The notes beneath the pieces were generated by a model. It searched no databases and had not been told where the DNA came from. It saw nothing but the letters and a program-made list of their open reading frames with translations. A stretch of DNA of 64,000 bases from Rugosibacter aromaticivorans (GTDB lineage: Bacteria; Pseudomonadota; Gammaproteobacteria; Burkholderiales; Rhodocyclaceae), in NCBI RefSeq assembly GCF_000934545.1, contig NZ_CP010554.1, positions 248,001 to 312,000 on the forward strand, given 5' to 3'. Made by a program: the position numbers and the translations under genes. Within the stretch, counting starts at the first letter, position 1. Each line of letters starts with the position of its first letter. This document shows, in pieces, positions 8,574 to 17,523 of this stretch.

Positions 8574-9130
8574 TGTGGAAAATACTTAAACGGATTGCCA
8601 AAACCGGTATCGCCACCGAAACGCCACCCGATTTACAAAAAGTCGGCGCTGGCGAGACGGCGGCGACGCAGCGCATCCACGACGAGATACTGCAAATCCT
8701 CGGCCGTGCGCTGACCATCCGCGAAGTCGATGCCGGCAGTTGCAATGGGTGCGAACTGGAACTCAATGCCCTCAACAATGTTTACTACAACCTTGAAGGA
8801 CTGGGCATCAAGTTCGTCGCCAGCCCGCGCCATGCCGACCTGCTGCTGGTTACCGGGCCTGTCTCGCGCAACATGGCGCTGGCATTGCAGCGGACCTACG
8901 ATGCGATACCCGAACCCAAGCTGGTCGTCGCCGTTGGCGATTGCGCCATCAACGGCGGTATCTTCGGCGAAAGCTATGCCACGCTCGGCGGTGTCGCCAA
9001 GATGCTGCCCGTCGATCACGTCATTCCCGGCTGCCCGCCAGAACCCATCGCGATCCTCCAGGGCATCCTGACGGCGGTGCGTTATCGCCTCGGTACGCGC
9101 GCTGCTGCTGATTCTGCCGGTCATGCCTGA
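8573..9130 (+). CDS. Hydrogenase-like small subunit (NuoB/HyfI family) with repeat-derived peptide
   Basis: A 185-residue NuoB/HyfI-type protein. The four ligands of the proximal [4Fe-4S] cluster are visible: GSCNGCE (two Cys), GDCAINGG (one) and PGCPPEP (one). It would pass electrons between the large subunit and an unknown partner. Residues about 21-30 (KVGAGETAA) are encoded by a copy of the dispersed element and lie in the variable N-terminal segment, before the conserved IREVDAGSCNGC. No ferredoxin-like subunit (HyfA/HyfH) is encoded in the operon, so the electron donor or acceptor is missing from view. Its end overlaps the start of the spermidine-synthase-like gene by eight bases. Confidence 0.83.
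   Translation: MWKILKRIAKTGIATETPPDLQKVGAGETAATQRIHDEILQILGRALTIREVDAGSCNGCELELNALNNVYYNLEGLGIKFVASPRHADLLLVTGPVSRNMALALQRTYDAIPEPKLVVAVGDCAINGGIFGESYATLGGVAKMLPVDHVIPGCPPEPIAILQGILTAVRYRLGTRAAADSAGHA
8637..8663 (+). repeat. Dispersed element core inside the small-subunit gene
   Basis: AAAAAGTCGGCGCTGG followed by CGAGACGGCGG, translated as KVGAGETAA in the N-terminal segment of the HyfI-like protein. The insertion keeps the frame. Confidence 0.8.
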
Positions 9131-9956
9131 GATGACATTGAGCGCCCTGCTGCAATATATTTACGGTGATATGCCATCCCTGCCCGCCGGTCGTACTGAC
9201 ACTCCTTTTCTAAGCAAGAGCAATGGCCATCTGAGCCTGCATTTTGATTATCTTGCGATTCAGAGCGAGATGCACATCGATACACCCGACGCACTGGCGC
9301 TTGGCTATACCCGTACCATGATGGGCTTCTTGCTGTTTCAGCCGCAACCAAAACATATCGCGATGATTGGTCTTGGCGGCGGCTCGCTGGCCAAATATTG
9401 TCTGCGCCACCTGCCAGAAACGCAATTCACCGCCGTGGAAATCAACCCGGCAATTCTCGAATTTCGTCAGGCGTTCCACATTCCCGACGACGAACCGCGG
9501 TTTCGCATCCTCTGCGCCGACGGCGCCGATTACATGCGGTGCGACGAAGATGGCCCACTGGACGTTTTGTTGCTCGACGGTTTCGATGGCCATTGCCCGC
9601 CGACGCAGCTGTGCACGCCGGACTTCTATGCCGATTGCCACGCCCGGCTGACACCCGGCGGCATTATGGTGGCCAACTATTGGAGCAGTGATCGCGACTG
9701 TATGGACTACATTGCGCGGATTCGGGGGTGCTTCGCCGGTCAGGTGGTTGTGATCGATGCGTGCGAGCCCGGCAACAAGATCGTGTTTGCCGGCAAGGGC
9801 GGCAACTTTCCACCTGATGCGGCGACGCTGCTGGAACGCGCCATCGAGCCCGATACGCGCCACCCCATAAAATTGCATGCAACAGCGCAAAAGCTGCTAA
9901 AGCAACTGCGTCAGACTGGATGGCTAACGCGCCGACGTTCCGCTAGCGCCGCGTAG
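9123..9956 (+). CDS. Spermidine-synthase-like methyltransferase-fold protein
   Basis: A 277-residue protein with the Rossmann-like fold of polyamine aminopropyltransferases and SAM methyltransferases. The nucleotide-binding loop IAMIGLGGGSLAKYC (about residue 80) is followed by the acidic residue of TAVEINPAI and by DVLLLDGFDG. The canonical spermidine synthase catalytic signature (GGGDG and DxxDP) is only partly kept, so true aminopropyl transfer is doubtful. Translational overlap with the Ehr-like small subunit suggests co-expression with that complex. The gene converges with the cyanophycin synthetase gene, 46 bases apart. A link to arginine or polyamine metabolism is only a guess from that neighbourhood. 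Confidence 0.7.
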   Translation: MPEMTLSALLQYIYGDMPSLPAGRTDTPFLSKSNGHLSLHFDYLAIQSEMHIDTPDALALGYTRTMMGFLLFQPQPKHIAMIGLGGGSLAKYCLRHLPETQFTAVEINPAILEFRQAFHIPDDEPRFRILCADGADYMRCDEDGPLDVLLLDGFDGHCPPTQLCTPDFYADCHARLTPGGIMVANYWSSDRDCMDYIARIRGCFAGQVVVIDACEPGNKIVFAGKGGNFPPDAATLLERAIEPDTRHPIKLHATAQKLLKQLRQTGWLTRRRSASAA

Positions 9957-10002
9957 AAAATCTGCCTGCGCCGCTGAATTTGCAGCACCCTACCGTTTCT
10001 TG

Positions 10003-12585
10003 CTATCCAGCCGCCACGCGTTGCGCGATGTGCGCCAGAGCTTCTTCAATTTGATCAATCAGGATCAGGCATAGATCGCCGGGCGCAAGGCCCGCGAGGG
10101 CCTGGTCGATGGCGCGGAACTCGCCGTGAATTTCTTCCACAATTTGTGTGCGTGTGGCACCAGCGAGCCCCTCGCGCAGCAGCGCCAGCGTTTCACCCGG
10201 CGCGCGGCCGCGTTGGCAGGCATCTTCATACAGCACGAGGCGATCAAATACTGCACCGAGCAATTGGCTTTGGTGGCGGATATCTTCGTCACGGCGATCA
10301 CCGGCGGCGCTGATAACGGCAGTGCGCCGCTTGCCTGGCATCACCTCAACGGCTCGCACCAGCGCCACAATGGCGTCTGGATTGTGGCCGTAGTCGGCAA
10401 TGAGTGTCGCGCCACGATAATCGAAGACATTAAAGCGGCCAGGCACGGTGGCTGCGTCGCTGATAAAACTCGCCAGGCCACGCCGCACGGTGGCCCAGTC
10501 CAGCCCCAGTGCCCAGACGGCGGCAATGGCGGCCATGACATTTTCCACCTGAAAGGTTAGCGCCCCCGCGTGCGTGAGCGGAATGTCCGCCAGGGGGAAA
10601 CGCGCAACAACTTCGCCCTCGGCGGCGACCAGCTCGACCCCGTCGCGAAACACCACGCGCTGTTGGCGTGCACGATGCGAGGCCAGCACCGGGTGATGGC
10701 CGTCAGCGGCGAAAAAAGTCACTGCGCTGGGGCAATACGCCGCCTTGCGCGCCACGATCGGATCGGCCGCATTCAGGACGGTCATGCCGGTAGGCGCGAC
10801 GTTATCCACGATGACACGCTTGACCACGGCCAGATCCTCCACCGTGGTGATGTAGTTGAGGCCCAGATGATCGCCCAGCCCGATGTTGGTGACTACCGCG
10901 ACATCGCAGTGATCAAAGGCCAGGCCTTCACGCAGGATACCGCCACGTGCGGTTTCCAGCACCGCTGCATCCACGTCGGGATGCAGCAGCACATTGCGCG
11001 CACTTTTCGGCCCGCTGCAGTCTCCGCTGTCGATGCGGCGGCCAGCGATATATACGCCATCGGTGGTGGTCATGCCCACGCGCCGTCCGGCCACTGTTTG
11101 CAAATGCGCGATCAGGCGCACGGTGGTGGTTTTGCCGTTGGTGCCGGCCACCGCCACCAGCGGGATGCGGCCATTCTTACCCGCCGGAAACAGTTGCTCG
11201 ATGATGGCCTCGCCCACCGCACGGCCCTTTCCGTATGAGGGCGCCAAATGCATGCGCAGGCCCGGCGCAGCATTCACTTCGACAATGCCGCCACCTTGTG
11301 CTTCGAGCGGGCGGGTGACCGTGCCACACACCACATCAACGCCGCAGATATCCAGCCCCACCATGGTGGCTGCGGCAATGGCGCGGGCGGCAAGTTGCGG
11401 GTGGACGTCATCGGTAACATCGGTGGCTGTACCGCCGGTAGATAAATTGGCGTTGTTGCGCAACACCACGCGCTGGCCTTGGCTCGGCACAGATTCCGGT
11501 GTGAGCCTTTGATGACGTAAGGTCGCCAGAGCAATCTCATCGAGGCGGATTTTAGTCAGTGAGGTGGCATGCCCTTCCCCGCGGCGTGGGTCGCGATTCA
11601 CGGCCTCGACCAAGGCCCGAATGCTCTGTTGACCATCGCCAATGACCTGCGGCGGATCGCGGCGCGCGGCCGCCACCAGACGATCGCCTACCACCAGCAG
11701 ACGAAAATCATGGCCGGGAAAATAGCGCTCTACCAGCACATCGTCGCTGATGTTCGCGGCCATCGCATAAGCCGCCAACACGGCCTCGCGCGAGCGGATA
11801 TCCACTGTGACCCCCTTGCCCTGGTTGCCGTCCTGTGGCTTGATAACCACTGAGCTGCCGCTGTGGCGCATGATCTCCTGCGCCGCTGTCCACGCGGATT
11901 CAGCATCATTCACGGGGCGCCCCTCCGGCACGGGAACGCCAGCGGCGAGCAGCAGTTGCTTGGTGAGTTGCTTGTCCTGCGCGATGCTCTCGGCAATCGC
12001 TGAGGTGCGATCAATCTCTGCCGCTTGAATTCGGCGCTGCCGCGCGCCCCAGCCAAATTGCACCAGGCTGCCGGAAGTCAGGCGCCGATAAGGGATGCCT
12101 CGCGCCACGGCGGCATCGACAATCGCGCCAGTGCTGGGGCCGAGACGCTCGTCTTCATCCAGTGCACGTAAACGGGCAAGGGCGTCTGCGGCATCAAAGG
12201 GCAGGTCATCACGTGCGGCATAGTACAAGGCTAGCGCCTGCTCAAAAGCCAAGCGGCCGACAGCCTCTTCGCTGTATTCGACCACGACTTGATACACGCC
12301 ATCTTCCACAGTGGAGGCGCAGCGGTAAAACGTCACCGGACAACCGGCGCTGTTTTGCAGTGAGAGTGCAGCGATGGCGATCAGCTCGGGCAGCGGAATG
12401 GCAGTCGCCTCACCTGCGGCACGCAAGGCGCCAAGTGCCGGAAAACGGGTTTGTACACGCGCTTCGATGCCGGGAAAGTCCGCCAGCGTACGTTCGCTTC
12501 GCGGGCAGGCGATGGTCGCCTCCATGGCCGTATGGCGACCCCACAGATTAGGGCCACGCAAGGCACGCAAACGAATAATGTCCAT
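10003..12585 (-). CDS. cphA: Cyanophycin synthetase (full length)
   Basis: An 860-residue cyanophycin synthetase, which adds aspartate and arginine in turn to the arginine-rich polymer with ATP. The N-terminal domain starts with LRALRGPNLWGRHTAMEA. The ATP-grasp domain covers about residues 190-470 (SSVVIKPQDGNQGKGVTVDI, EVNAAPGLRMHLAP). The Mur-ligase domain follows, with an intact P-loop GTNGKTTTVRLI near residue 480 and DYGHNPDAI further on. Both ATP sites therefore look functional. It lies 31 bases downstream of the paralogue CphA' on the same strand, forming a two-gene unit. Length agrees with the usual 850-900 residues. Confidence 0.93.
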   Translation of the reverse strand: MDIIRLRALRGPNLWGRHTAMEATIACPRSERTLADFPGIEARVQTRFPALGALRAAGEATAIPLPELIAIAALSLQNSAGCPVTFYRCASTVEDGVYQVVVEYSEEAVGRLAFEQALALYYAARDDLPFDAADALARLRALDEDERLGPSTGAIVDAAVARGIPYRRLTSGSLVQFGWGARQRRIQAAEIDRTSAIAESIAQDKQLTKQLLLAAGVPVPEGRPVNDAESAWTAAQEIMRHSGSSVVIKPQDGNQGKGVTVDIRSREAVLAAYAMAANISDDVLVERYFPGHDFRLLVVGDRLVAAARRDPPQVIGDGQQSIRALVEAVNRDPRRGEGHATSLTKIRLDEIALATLRHQRLTPESVPSQGQRVVLRNNANLSTGGTATDVTDDVHPQLAARAIAAATMVGLDICGVDVVCGTVTRPLEAQGGGIVEVNAAPGLRMHLAPSYGKGRAVGEAIIEQLFPAGKNGRIPLVAVAGTNGKTTTVRLIAHLQTVAGRRVGMTTTDGVYIAGRRIDSGDCSGPKSARNVLLHPDVDAAVLETARGGILREGLAFDHCDVAVVTNIGLGDHLGLNYITTVEDLAVVKRVIVDNVAPTGMTVLNAADPIVARKAAYCPSAVTFFAADGHHPVLASHRARQQRVVFRDGVELVAAEGEVVARFPLADIPLTHAGALTFQVENVMAAIAAVWALGLDWATVRRGLASFISDAATVPGRFNVFDYRGATLIADYGHNPDAIVALVRAVEVMPGKRRTAVISAAGDRRDEDIRHQSQLLGAVFDRLVLYEDACQRGRAPGETLALLREGLAGATRTQIVEEIHGEFRAIDQALAGLAPGDLCLILIDQIEEALAHIAQRVAAG

Positions 12586-12616
12586 GAAGAATTAACGTAA
12601 GAAAGTAAATTTAAAT

Positions 12617-14914
12617 TTAAAAAGTTTCAATGCCGGTGCGCAGGGTAGCTAGTGGCACATTCAGCGCCCAGGCCGCGCCTATGGCGGCGAGCAGTGGAGT
12701 TAATGTTTCATTGGTTACCGGCACCCAAGGGGGCTTGCTTCGCGGCGTATTACCATCTGCTACGGCGAAGAGAGCGTTTTTTGCTCGACCGCCTTGTAGC
12801 GCAGTTGCTTCATCAGCGCCGACTTTTTGTCCAGCCATATGCGGTGGTAGATCACTCAGATCAAGCAGCGTGGTCTCGCCACTGGCATCCGCCAGAATGA
12901 TCGTGTCCGCACGCATGAGCACAGCCCGCCCACCTTGGGCGCGATGTGTCGCGATAGCGGCTGCGGCAGCCTCTGCGGCAGCCGCATCTTCGCCCGCATC
13001 TTCACGCGTTGTTGCCGCGAAAAAAATCACTTCGCCATCACACAACGCCGCCATGTCACGCACTAACGGGCAGGCTGCGTTGAGCACCGCGACACCGCTG
13101 GGCAACACGACATCAACCTGGGTGCGCACGACATTAAACAGTCGCTCAGGCGAATCGATGTGATACGCCGGTAGCAAAGCCGCGGGATCAAGCGCCGTCA
13201 CTACACCTACTTGGCAGCGGTCATAGGCGAGCCCTTCGTTCAGCATAGTCTCGATGGAATTTTCAATCACCACGACTTCTGTCTGGCGATTGATCAACAA
13301 GGTCTGTGCCGCAGCCCCCGGCGACAAACTTTGTGTTGTTACGGCAAGCGTGCCGAGAAACACGCCCTGCGCACAGGCTAACCCGGTGGTTTGGCCAGTC
13401 AGGCGCAGAATGTGATCCAGCCGCTGCGCCGCGAGTGTGGCACCCGCGCTGCCGGTAATGCCTACCAGTGGAATACGGCTCTCGCTCCCCTCTGGGAATA
13501 GGTAATCCACAATCGCTGGCCCGACCGGGCGCGGTTGCCCAGAGGCGGGCTTGAGATGCATCAGCAGCCCCGGCCCGGCATTCACCTCGACAATCGCACC
13601 GCCCTGGGCGGCGAGCGGTTGCGCGATGTCAGTTGCCACCAGATCGATGCCCGCGATATCCAGCCCGACGATGCGCGCTGCCAGCGCCGCCAGCGCGGTG
13701 GTATCGGGGTGCACGTCGTCGGTGCAATCAAAGGCCACATTGCCGTTGCGTTGAATGAGCAGGCGTTTGCCGGCGGCTGGCACCGCATCAATGGCCGAGC
13801 CTTGGCGCGTGAGTTCGAGCGCAACTGCCGGGTCGTCATGAATGCGATTAAGCGGGCACGCTTCGTCCGTGCCGCGACGCGGGTCGTTATTGATTTGCTG
13901 ATCAATCAATTGCTGCACCGTGGATTGGCCATTGCCCACTACCCAGGCTTCTTCGCCACGTGCGGCGGCAACCAGTTTGCCGCCCACCACCAGCAAGCGA
14001 TGTTCGATGCCGGGAATAAACCGCTCGACCAGCACCTCGCTGCCACGGGCAGCTTCTTGCGCGAGGGTAAAAGCCGCCTCGATGTCTTCGCGGCGCGAGA
14101 GGTTAACCGAAACACCACGGCCATGATTGCCATCGACCGGTTTGATCGCCACGGGCGCGTTGATGGATTGCGCTTCCTCCCAGGCCTCGGTGGCGCTTTT
14201 GACAATGCTGCCTTCGGGCACCGGCACGCCGCAGGCACGCAGCAGCGTGTTGGTGAGCGCTTTGTCGCTGGAAATGCTTTCGGCAATGGCTGAGGTGGCG
14301 TCCGTTTCAGCCGTCCAGATGCGGCGGCTGTGCATGCCATAGCCTAGTTGAACAAGATTCCCTTCATTGAGGCGAATCACCGGAATACGCCGGTGCTTGG
14401 CCGTAGCGGCCTCGACGATGGCTTGGGTGCTGGGGCCGAGCAGCAAACGGTCGGCCATCTGCGCGATGTGCGCCACGGCGACAGCTACATCGAATGCAGT
14501 CGCGTTGATCGCGGCTAACACCAGATCGCGTCCGTAGAGCAAGGCCTGGCGGGTGATGTCTTCATGCCAGCAGCGTACTGCCACCTTATACACCCCGCGC
14601 TGCGAGGTGCTGCGCGCCTTGCCAAAACCGCCCGGCATGCCGGCCAGATTTTGCAGTTCAAGCGTGACATGCTCGAGAATATGCGCCGGCCACGTGCCTT
14701 CTTCCAGCCGCTTGAGAAAACCGCCGTGTTCGCCATAGCTGCACCGATGCTCGATGAGCGAGGGCAGCAGAGTGGTCAGGCGATCATTAAAGCCGGGTAT
14801 CGTGTTTGAAGGCGAGTCTTCCAGCGCGCCAATATCAACCCAGGCCTCCATAACGGGGCGGTAAGTCCAAAGATTAGGGCCGCGCAGGGTAATGAAATTA
14901 AGAAATTCGATCAC
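12617..14914 (-). CDS. Cyanophycin synthetase paralogue CphA' with degenerate Mur-ligase P-loop
   Basis: A 765-residue paralogue starting at a GTG (14914). The N-terminal domain (FITLRGPNLWTYRPVMEA) and ATP-grasp domain (APVAIKPVDGNHGRGVSVNL, EVNAGPGLLMHLKP) are complete. At about residue 486 the Mur-ligase P-loop reads GITGSAGATLAAQ where the partner has GTNGKTTT, so the lysine for ATP binding is gone. The protein also ends after TLRTGIETF, lacking the last Mur-ligase subdomain. It may therefore have only one working ATP site, as described for CphA2-type enzymes that use beta-Asp-Arg dipeptide, or may assist CphA. Residues about 695-731 are derived from a split copy of the dispersed element. 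It is the promoter-proximal gene of the pair. Confidence 0.88.
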   Translation of the reverse strand: MIEFLNFITLRGPNLWTYRPVMEAWVDIGALEDSPSNTIPGFNDRLTTLLPSLIEHRCSYGEHGGFLKRLEEGTWPAHILEHVTLELQNLAGMPGGFGKARSTSQRGVYKVAVRCWHEDITRQALLYGRDLVLAAINATAFDVAVAVAHIAQMADRLLLGPSTQAIVEAATAKHRRIPVIRLNEGNLVQLGYGMHSRRIWTAETDATSAIAESISSDKALTNTLLRACGVPVPEGSIVKSATEAWEEAQSINAPVAIKPVDGNHGRGVSVNLSRREDIEAAFTLAQEAARGSEVLVERFIPGIEHRLLVVGGKLVAAARGEEAWVVGNGQSTVQQLIDQQINNDPRRGTDEACPLNRIHDDPAVALELTRQGSAIDAVPAAGKRLLIQRNGNVAFDCTDDVHPDTTALAALAARIVGLDIAGIDLVATDIAQPLAAQGGAIVEVNAGPGLLMHLKPASGQPRPVGPAIVDYLFPEGSESRIPLVGITGSAGATLAAQRLDHILRLTGQTTGLACAQGVFLGTLAVTTQSLSPGAAAQTLLINRQTEVVVIENSIETMLNEGLAYDRCQVGVVTALDPAALLPAYHIDSPERLFNVVRTQVDVVLPSGVAVLNAACPLVRDMAALCDGEVIFFAATTREDAGEDAAAAEAAAAAIATHRAQGGRAVLMRADTIILADASGETTLLDLSDLPPHMAGQKVGADEATALQGGRAKNALFAVADGNTPRSKPPWVPVTNETLTPLLAAIGAAWALNVPLATLRTGIETF
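12721..12829 (-). repeat. Split copy of the dispersed element inside cphA'
   Basis: Minus-strand reading: AAAAAGTCGGCGCTGATGAAG (12810-12829), about 55 unrelated bases, then GATGGTAATACGCCGCG plus AAGCAAGCCCCCTTGGG (12721-12757). The second part matches the 3' half of the NlpC copy. The protein reads KVGADEAT, then DGNTPRSKPPW. Confidence 0.7.
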
Positions 14915-15246
14915 AGAATCAGGTGCCTTTCGCCGTCTGGCGGGGTGATTGTTGTTGTCAGTTAATTTTTGTTATGCGCGTACGATGCTCGCCGTGTTGT
15001 CCAGAAACGTCCAGAGACGGGTTCCCGGAAACGGGTTCAAAAAAAGATTCAAACCAGCACCGACTTTTTACTCGGTGCAAGAAAAATCCAGGCAGAAAAC
15101 AGAGAAAGAAACACGATGCATTTCGCGTGCACGCTAACTCAAATCGCTTAACGCGCGGTGAGTCGATTTGCTGACAAGCCGCAATCTGCCGCAAGCACGG
15201 TATGATTCCGCCCCATGCCCTGCGGCGACATTTTTTAAAAAACATC
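14915..15246. other. Divergent intergenic region of the cyanophycin locus
   Basis: This gap separates cphA' (minus) from the ABC transporter gene (plus) and must hold promoters for both. About 75 bases (15006-15078) are occupied by repeat modules with two hairpins. I see no clear sigma-70 box or known operator in the rest. Confidence 0.5.
15006..15078 (+). repeat. Module B plus partial core of the dispersed element
   Basis: CCAGAGACGG (15011-15020) is followed by the hairpin CCCG-GAAA-CGGG (15024-15035) and the run GATTCAAA. Next comes a core fragment in minus orientation (CCAGCACCGACTTTTT), which here forms its own hairpin GCACCGA-8 nt-TCGGTGC (15057-15078). The closest relative of the first part is inside mutY at 33286-33339. 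Confidence 0.65.
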
Positions 15247-17523
15247 ATGGTATCTGCAAGCCCTTCTGATGGCCTGCCACCGGCCTGGCGCGCCACTGTC
15301 CTGGCAACGTTACGGCCCGAAGAGTCGCTGTTAGCCTCGGTTGAACTGGATATGAGCGTATCTCTTCAGTTTGGTGACGGACTCGTGGCGTTGACCAGTC
15401 AGCGGTTGCTGGCAAGTGACGATAGTGCTGATCGTGCGTCCTGGGCGTCTTGGCCGCTGCAGGCGGAATTGCACTTGCAGCGCTTTGACCATGCGGGCAT
15501 CGGTACGCTGGCGCTTAGTGACGCTAACGGGCGCATCGCGCATTGGCGCTACACGCTGGCGCGTGCGACCGTCGTCAAACAGCTGGTCGATGCCTTCACC
15601 GCCCAGCTTGCCAGCCTGACCAGTGGAGCCGCACGGGTCGCCAGCCCCGATGTGCTGTGCCCGATGTGCCAGACCCCGCTCACTCCCGGCCAGGAAGGCT
15701 GCCCGACCTGTGCCCGTAATTTGCAGGCACCCCCTTCGACGCTGACGCTGCTGCGTTTATGGCGCTTTGCCCAGCCTTACCGATGGCAACTGCTGGCTGG
15801 ATTTTTATTGATGCTGGGTGGCACGGCAGCCACGCTTATTCCGCCGTATCTGACCATGCCGCTGATGGATGAGGTGCTCATTCCTTACCAGAACGGGGTG
15901 CCGATTAACCCGCAAAAAATTGCGCTGTATCTTGGCGGCCTGGGTTTGGCGGCGATCTTTGCCTGGGCGATGAGCTGGGCCAAAACCTATATTCTGGCGC
16001 TGGTGTCCGAACGCATTGGCGCTGATTTACGCACGACAACCTACGAACATCTGCTTAAACTCTCGCTGGAATATTTCGGCGCAAAACGCACGGGCGATTT
16101 GATGTCGCGCATTGGCAGTGAATCTGACCGCATCTGCGTTTTTCTCTCGCTGCATCTGCTCGATTTCGCCACCGATGTGCTGATGATAGCCATGACCGCG
16201 CTGGTCCTTTTTTCGATCAACCCGTGGCTGGCGGTGGTCACATTACTACCCCTGCCTTTTATCGCCTGGATGATTCATCTGGTGCGCAACCGGCTGCGCT
16301 ATGGTTTTGAGCAGATTGATCGCGTCTGGTCTGAGGTCACTTCGGTACTGGCCGACACCATTCCCGGCGTGCGTGTGGTGAAAGCTTTCGCGCAGGAAAA
16401 ACGGGAAGGTCAACGGTTTCGTGAAGCCAACGCGCATAACCTGATGGTGAATGACCGGTTGAATAAAACATGGTCGCTATTCTCTCCCACGGTTGGATTG
16501 CTCACCGAACTGGGCCTGTTGGTCGTATGGGGTTTTGGTATCTGGCAGGTCTCAAAAAACCAGATTACCGTGGGTGTGCTGACGGCCTTTATTGCCTACA
16601 TCAGCCGCTTTTACGGTCGATTGGATTCGATGAGCCGCATTGTTTCGGTAACGCAAAAAGCGGCGGCGGGCGCCAAGCGTATTTTCGATATCCTCGACCA
16701 TGTATCGAGTGTGCCTGAGCCCACTCATCCGCAGCATTTGCCAGCCATCGCAGGCCACATCACGGTGCGTGATGTCGGCTTTCGCTATGGCAGCCGCAGC
16801 GTGCTGGGCGGGGTCTCGCTTGACATTCGCGCGGGCGAAATGATTGGCCTGGTGGGGCACAGCGGCTCGGGCAAGAGCACGCTGGTGAATCTGATTTGTC
16901 GTTTCTATGATGTGAGTGAAGGCGCGATTCTGATTGATGGCGTGGATATTCGATCGTTGCCCGTGGTGGAATATCGTCGTCATATTGGTCTGGTATTGCA
17001 GGAGCCGTTCCTCTTTTTTGGTACCATTGCTGACAATATCGCCTATGGTAAACCCGATGCCTCGCGGGCGGAAATCGTTGCCGCAGCGCGTGCCGCGCAT
17101 GCACACGAATTCATCCTGCGACTGCCGCATGGTTACGATTCGCTGGTTGGCGAGCGCGGCCAGGCGCTCTCAGGCGGCGAGCGGCAGCGTATTTCGATTG
17201 CTCGGGCACTGTTGATCGACCCGAAAATTCTGATTCTCGATGAGGCGACGTCCGCCGTCGATACCGAAACCGAGCTGGAAATCCAGAGTGCGCTGGATAA
17301 CCTGATTCGTGGCCGCACCACCATCGCCATCGCGCATCGTTTGTCTACTTTGCGCACGGCCGATCGGCTGGTGGTGATGGATCACGGCAGGATTGTCGAG
17401 ATCGGCCCGCACGATGAGTTGCTAGCGCGGCAGGCCGCTTACTGGCGGCTGTACACCGCGCAAACCAAGCAGCTCGACGCGCTCGAAGGGCGCGACGATG
17501 AAACAGCAGCAGATGAGCTATGA
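15247..17523 (+). CDS. Cyanophycin-associated ABC transporter (fused permease and ATPase)
   Basis: A 758-residue half-transporter. Residues 1-130 form an N-terminal domain peculiar to this family. A zinc ribbon follows (CPMC near 137, CPTC near 157). Then come the six-helix exporter-type membrane domain (about 170-450) and the nucleotide-binding domain with Walker A GHSGSGKST near 537, signature LSGGERQRIS near 641 and Walker B ILILDEATS. The family accompanies cyanophycin genes in betaproteobacteria; its substrate is not known to me. The ATG at 15247 is chosen because homologue-like sequence (LPPAWRATVLATL) begins just after it; an in-frame ATG at 15202 is possible. The DUF1854 gene overlaps its stop by four bases. 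Confidence 0.85.
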   Translation: MVSASPSDGLPPAWRATVLATLRPEESLLASVELDMSVSLQFGDGLVALTSQRLLASDDSADRASWASWPLQAELHLQRFDHAGIGTLALSDANGRIAHWRYTLARATVVKQLVDAFTAQLASLTSGAARVASPDVLCPMCQTPLTPGQEGCPTCARNLQAPPSTLTLLRLWRFAQPYRWQLLAGFLLMLGGTAATLIPPYLTMPLMDEVLIPYQNGVPINPQKIALYLGGLGLAAIFAWAMSWAKTYILALVSERIGADLRTTTYEHLLKLSLEYFGAKRTGDLMSRIGSESDRICVFLSLHLLDFATDVLMIAMTALVLFSINPWLAVVTLLPLPFIAWMIHLVRNRLRYGFEQIDRVWSEVTSVLADTIPGVRVVKAFAQEKREGQRFREANAHNLMVNDRLNKTWSLFSPTVGLLTELGLLVVWGFGIWQVSKNQITVGVLTAFIAYISRFYGRLDSMSRIVSVTQKAAAGAKRIFDILDHVSSVPEPTHPQHLPAIAGHITVRDVGFRYGSRSVLGGVSLDIRAGEMIGLVGHSGSGKSTLVNLICRFYDVSEGAILIDGVDIRSLPVVEYRRHIGLVLQEPFLFFGTIADNIAYGKPDASRAEIVAAARAAHAHEFILRLPHGYDSLVGERGQALSGGERQRISIARALLIDPKILILDEATSAVDTETELEIQSALDNLIRGRTTIAIAHRLSTLRTADRLVVMDHGRIVEIGPHDELLARQAAYWRLYTAQTKQLDALEGRDDETAADEL

